Positions 63,891 to 64,000 of a DNA stretch of 64,000 bases are shown here, piece after piece. The notes beneath the pieces are model-generated. The model saw only the letters and a list, made by a program, of their open reading frames with translations, was not told the DNA's origin and searched no databases. A program made the translations under genes and the position numbers. The stretch comes from Bacteroidota bacterium (GTDB taxonomy: Bacteria > Bacteroidota > Bacteroidia > Bacteroidales > Lentimicrobiaceae): assembly GCA_009773455.1 (NCBI GenBank), contig WSXU01000001.1:374073-438072 (forward strand), written 5' to 3'. Positions within the stretch are counted from its first letter, which is position 1. The number at the start of each line of letters is the position of its first letter.

Positions 63891-64000
63891 TTAGTTCCTG
63901 TCGATGTTGTTCAGATCTTCGAAAGCTGTCTTCAAACGGGCAATCATCGTTTTCTGTGCTTCGTTCAACCATTTGCGAGGATCGTAATACTTCTTATTGG
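63891..64000 (-). CDS. Class II fructose-bisphosphate aldolase (C-terminal end only)
   Basis: The minus strand at the window edge encodes 35 residues ending the protein: NKKYYDPRKWLNEAQKTMIA, then RLKTAFEDLNNIDRN and a stop. This matches the C-terminal tail of class II FbaA enzymes (YYDPR..W....MI.RL..AF..LN). The rest, including the zinc site, is outside the window. With pgk and transaldolase it belongs to central sugar metabolism. Confidence 0.88.
   Translation of the reverse strand, partial: NKKYYDPRKWLNEAQKTMIARLKTAFEDLNNIDRN

Noticed and set aside
1-64000. Search for tRNA, rRNA, transposase, integrase or phage genes
   Set aside because: No T-loop-like sequence with matching stems and no mobile-element protein motifs were seen; a covariance-model scan would be needed to exclude small RNAs.

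Overview
The window looks like a chromosomal segment of a Bacteroidota bacterium, most likely a Bacteroidales-type organism. Four things point there: repeated matches to the Bacteroidota -7 promoter box TAnnTTTG shortly upstream of starts; secreted proteins with type IX secretion (T9SS) C-terminal domains; a short-form MenE in a classical menaquinone operon; and an EF-G-like paralogue of the kind found in Bacteroides. I saw no rRNA, tRNA, CRISPR array, transposase or phage gene. About 53 protein genes can be supported, two of them cut by the window ends.

Layout. 1-5723 (minus): a TolC / membrane fusion / ABC ATPase / FtsX permease efflux operon followed by a LytS-type histidine kinase. 5831-9875 (minus): a secreted GH3 glycosidase and phosphoglycerate kinase. 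10071-18269 (plus): PLP aminotransferase, small membrane protein, transaldolase, PfkB kinase, EF-G-like factor and a GH30 glycosidase, mostly each with its own promoter box. 18303-23004 (minus): an Old Yellow Enzyme reductase and a beta-oxidation-type trio (enoyl-CoA hydratase, 3-hydroxyacyl-CoA dehydrogenase, SCP2-type thiolase). 23899-31035 (plus): a tight menaquinone operon, hotdog thioesterase-menF-menD-menB-menA-menC-menE. 31043-34668 (minus): TolC, HlyD-type adaptor and tsaB. 34986-39355 (plus): a T9SS-exported M1 aminopeptidase, AlkD-like repair protein, GNAT acetyltransferase and a PAP2-like membrane protein. 39357-46765 (minus): outer membrane barrel, two unknown proteins, S9 oligopeptidase, rpoN and asnS. 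46959-54633 (plus, with one minus-strand lipoprotein): DAHP synthase/chorismate mutase, hflX, a T9SS cargo protein, a small PID-CTERM-like protein, a P-loop kinase and a membrane protein. 54814-61057 (minus): M16 protease, arginine deiminase, queG, ruvB. 61336-64000: two universal stress proteins around a SPOR-domain protein, then the end of class II fructose-bisphosphate aldolase on the minus strand.

How the genes fit together. DAHP synthase/chorismate mutase feeds chorismate metabolism, and the men operon converts chorismate to demethylmenaquinone, implying a quinone-based anaerobic or microaerobic respiratory chain. Phosphoglycerate kinase, aldolase, transaldolase and the secreted GH3/GH30 enzymes fit a sugar-degrading lifestyle.

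The most unusual signals are: a 73-bp near-identical copy of the 3' end of the DAHP synthase/chorismate mutase gene lying 1.4 kb downstream on the far side of a lipoprotein gene; an EF-G paralogue lacking the catalytic switch II histidine and the NKxD box; and intergenic repeats made of CTTTNNA heptads associated with GC-rich hairpins.
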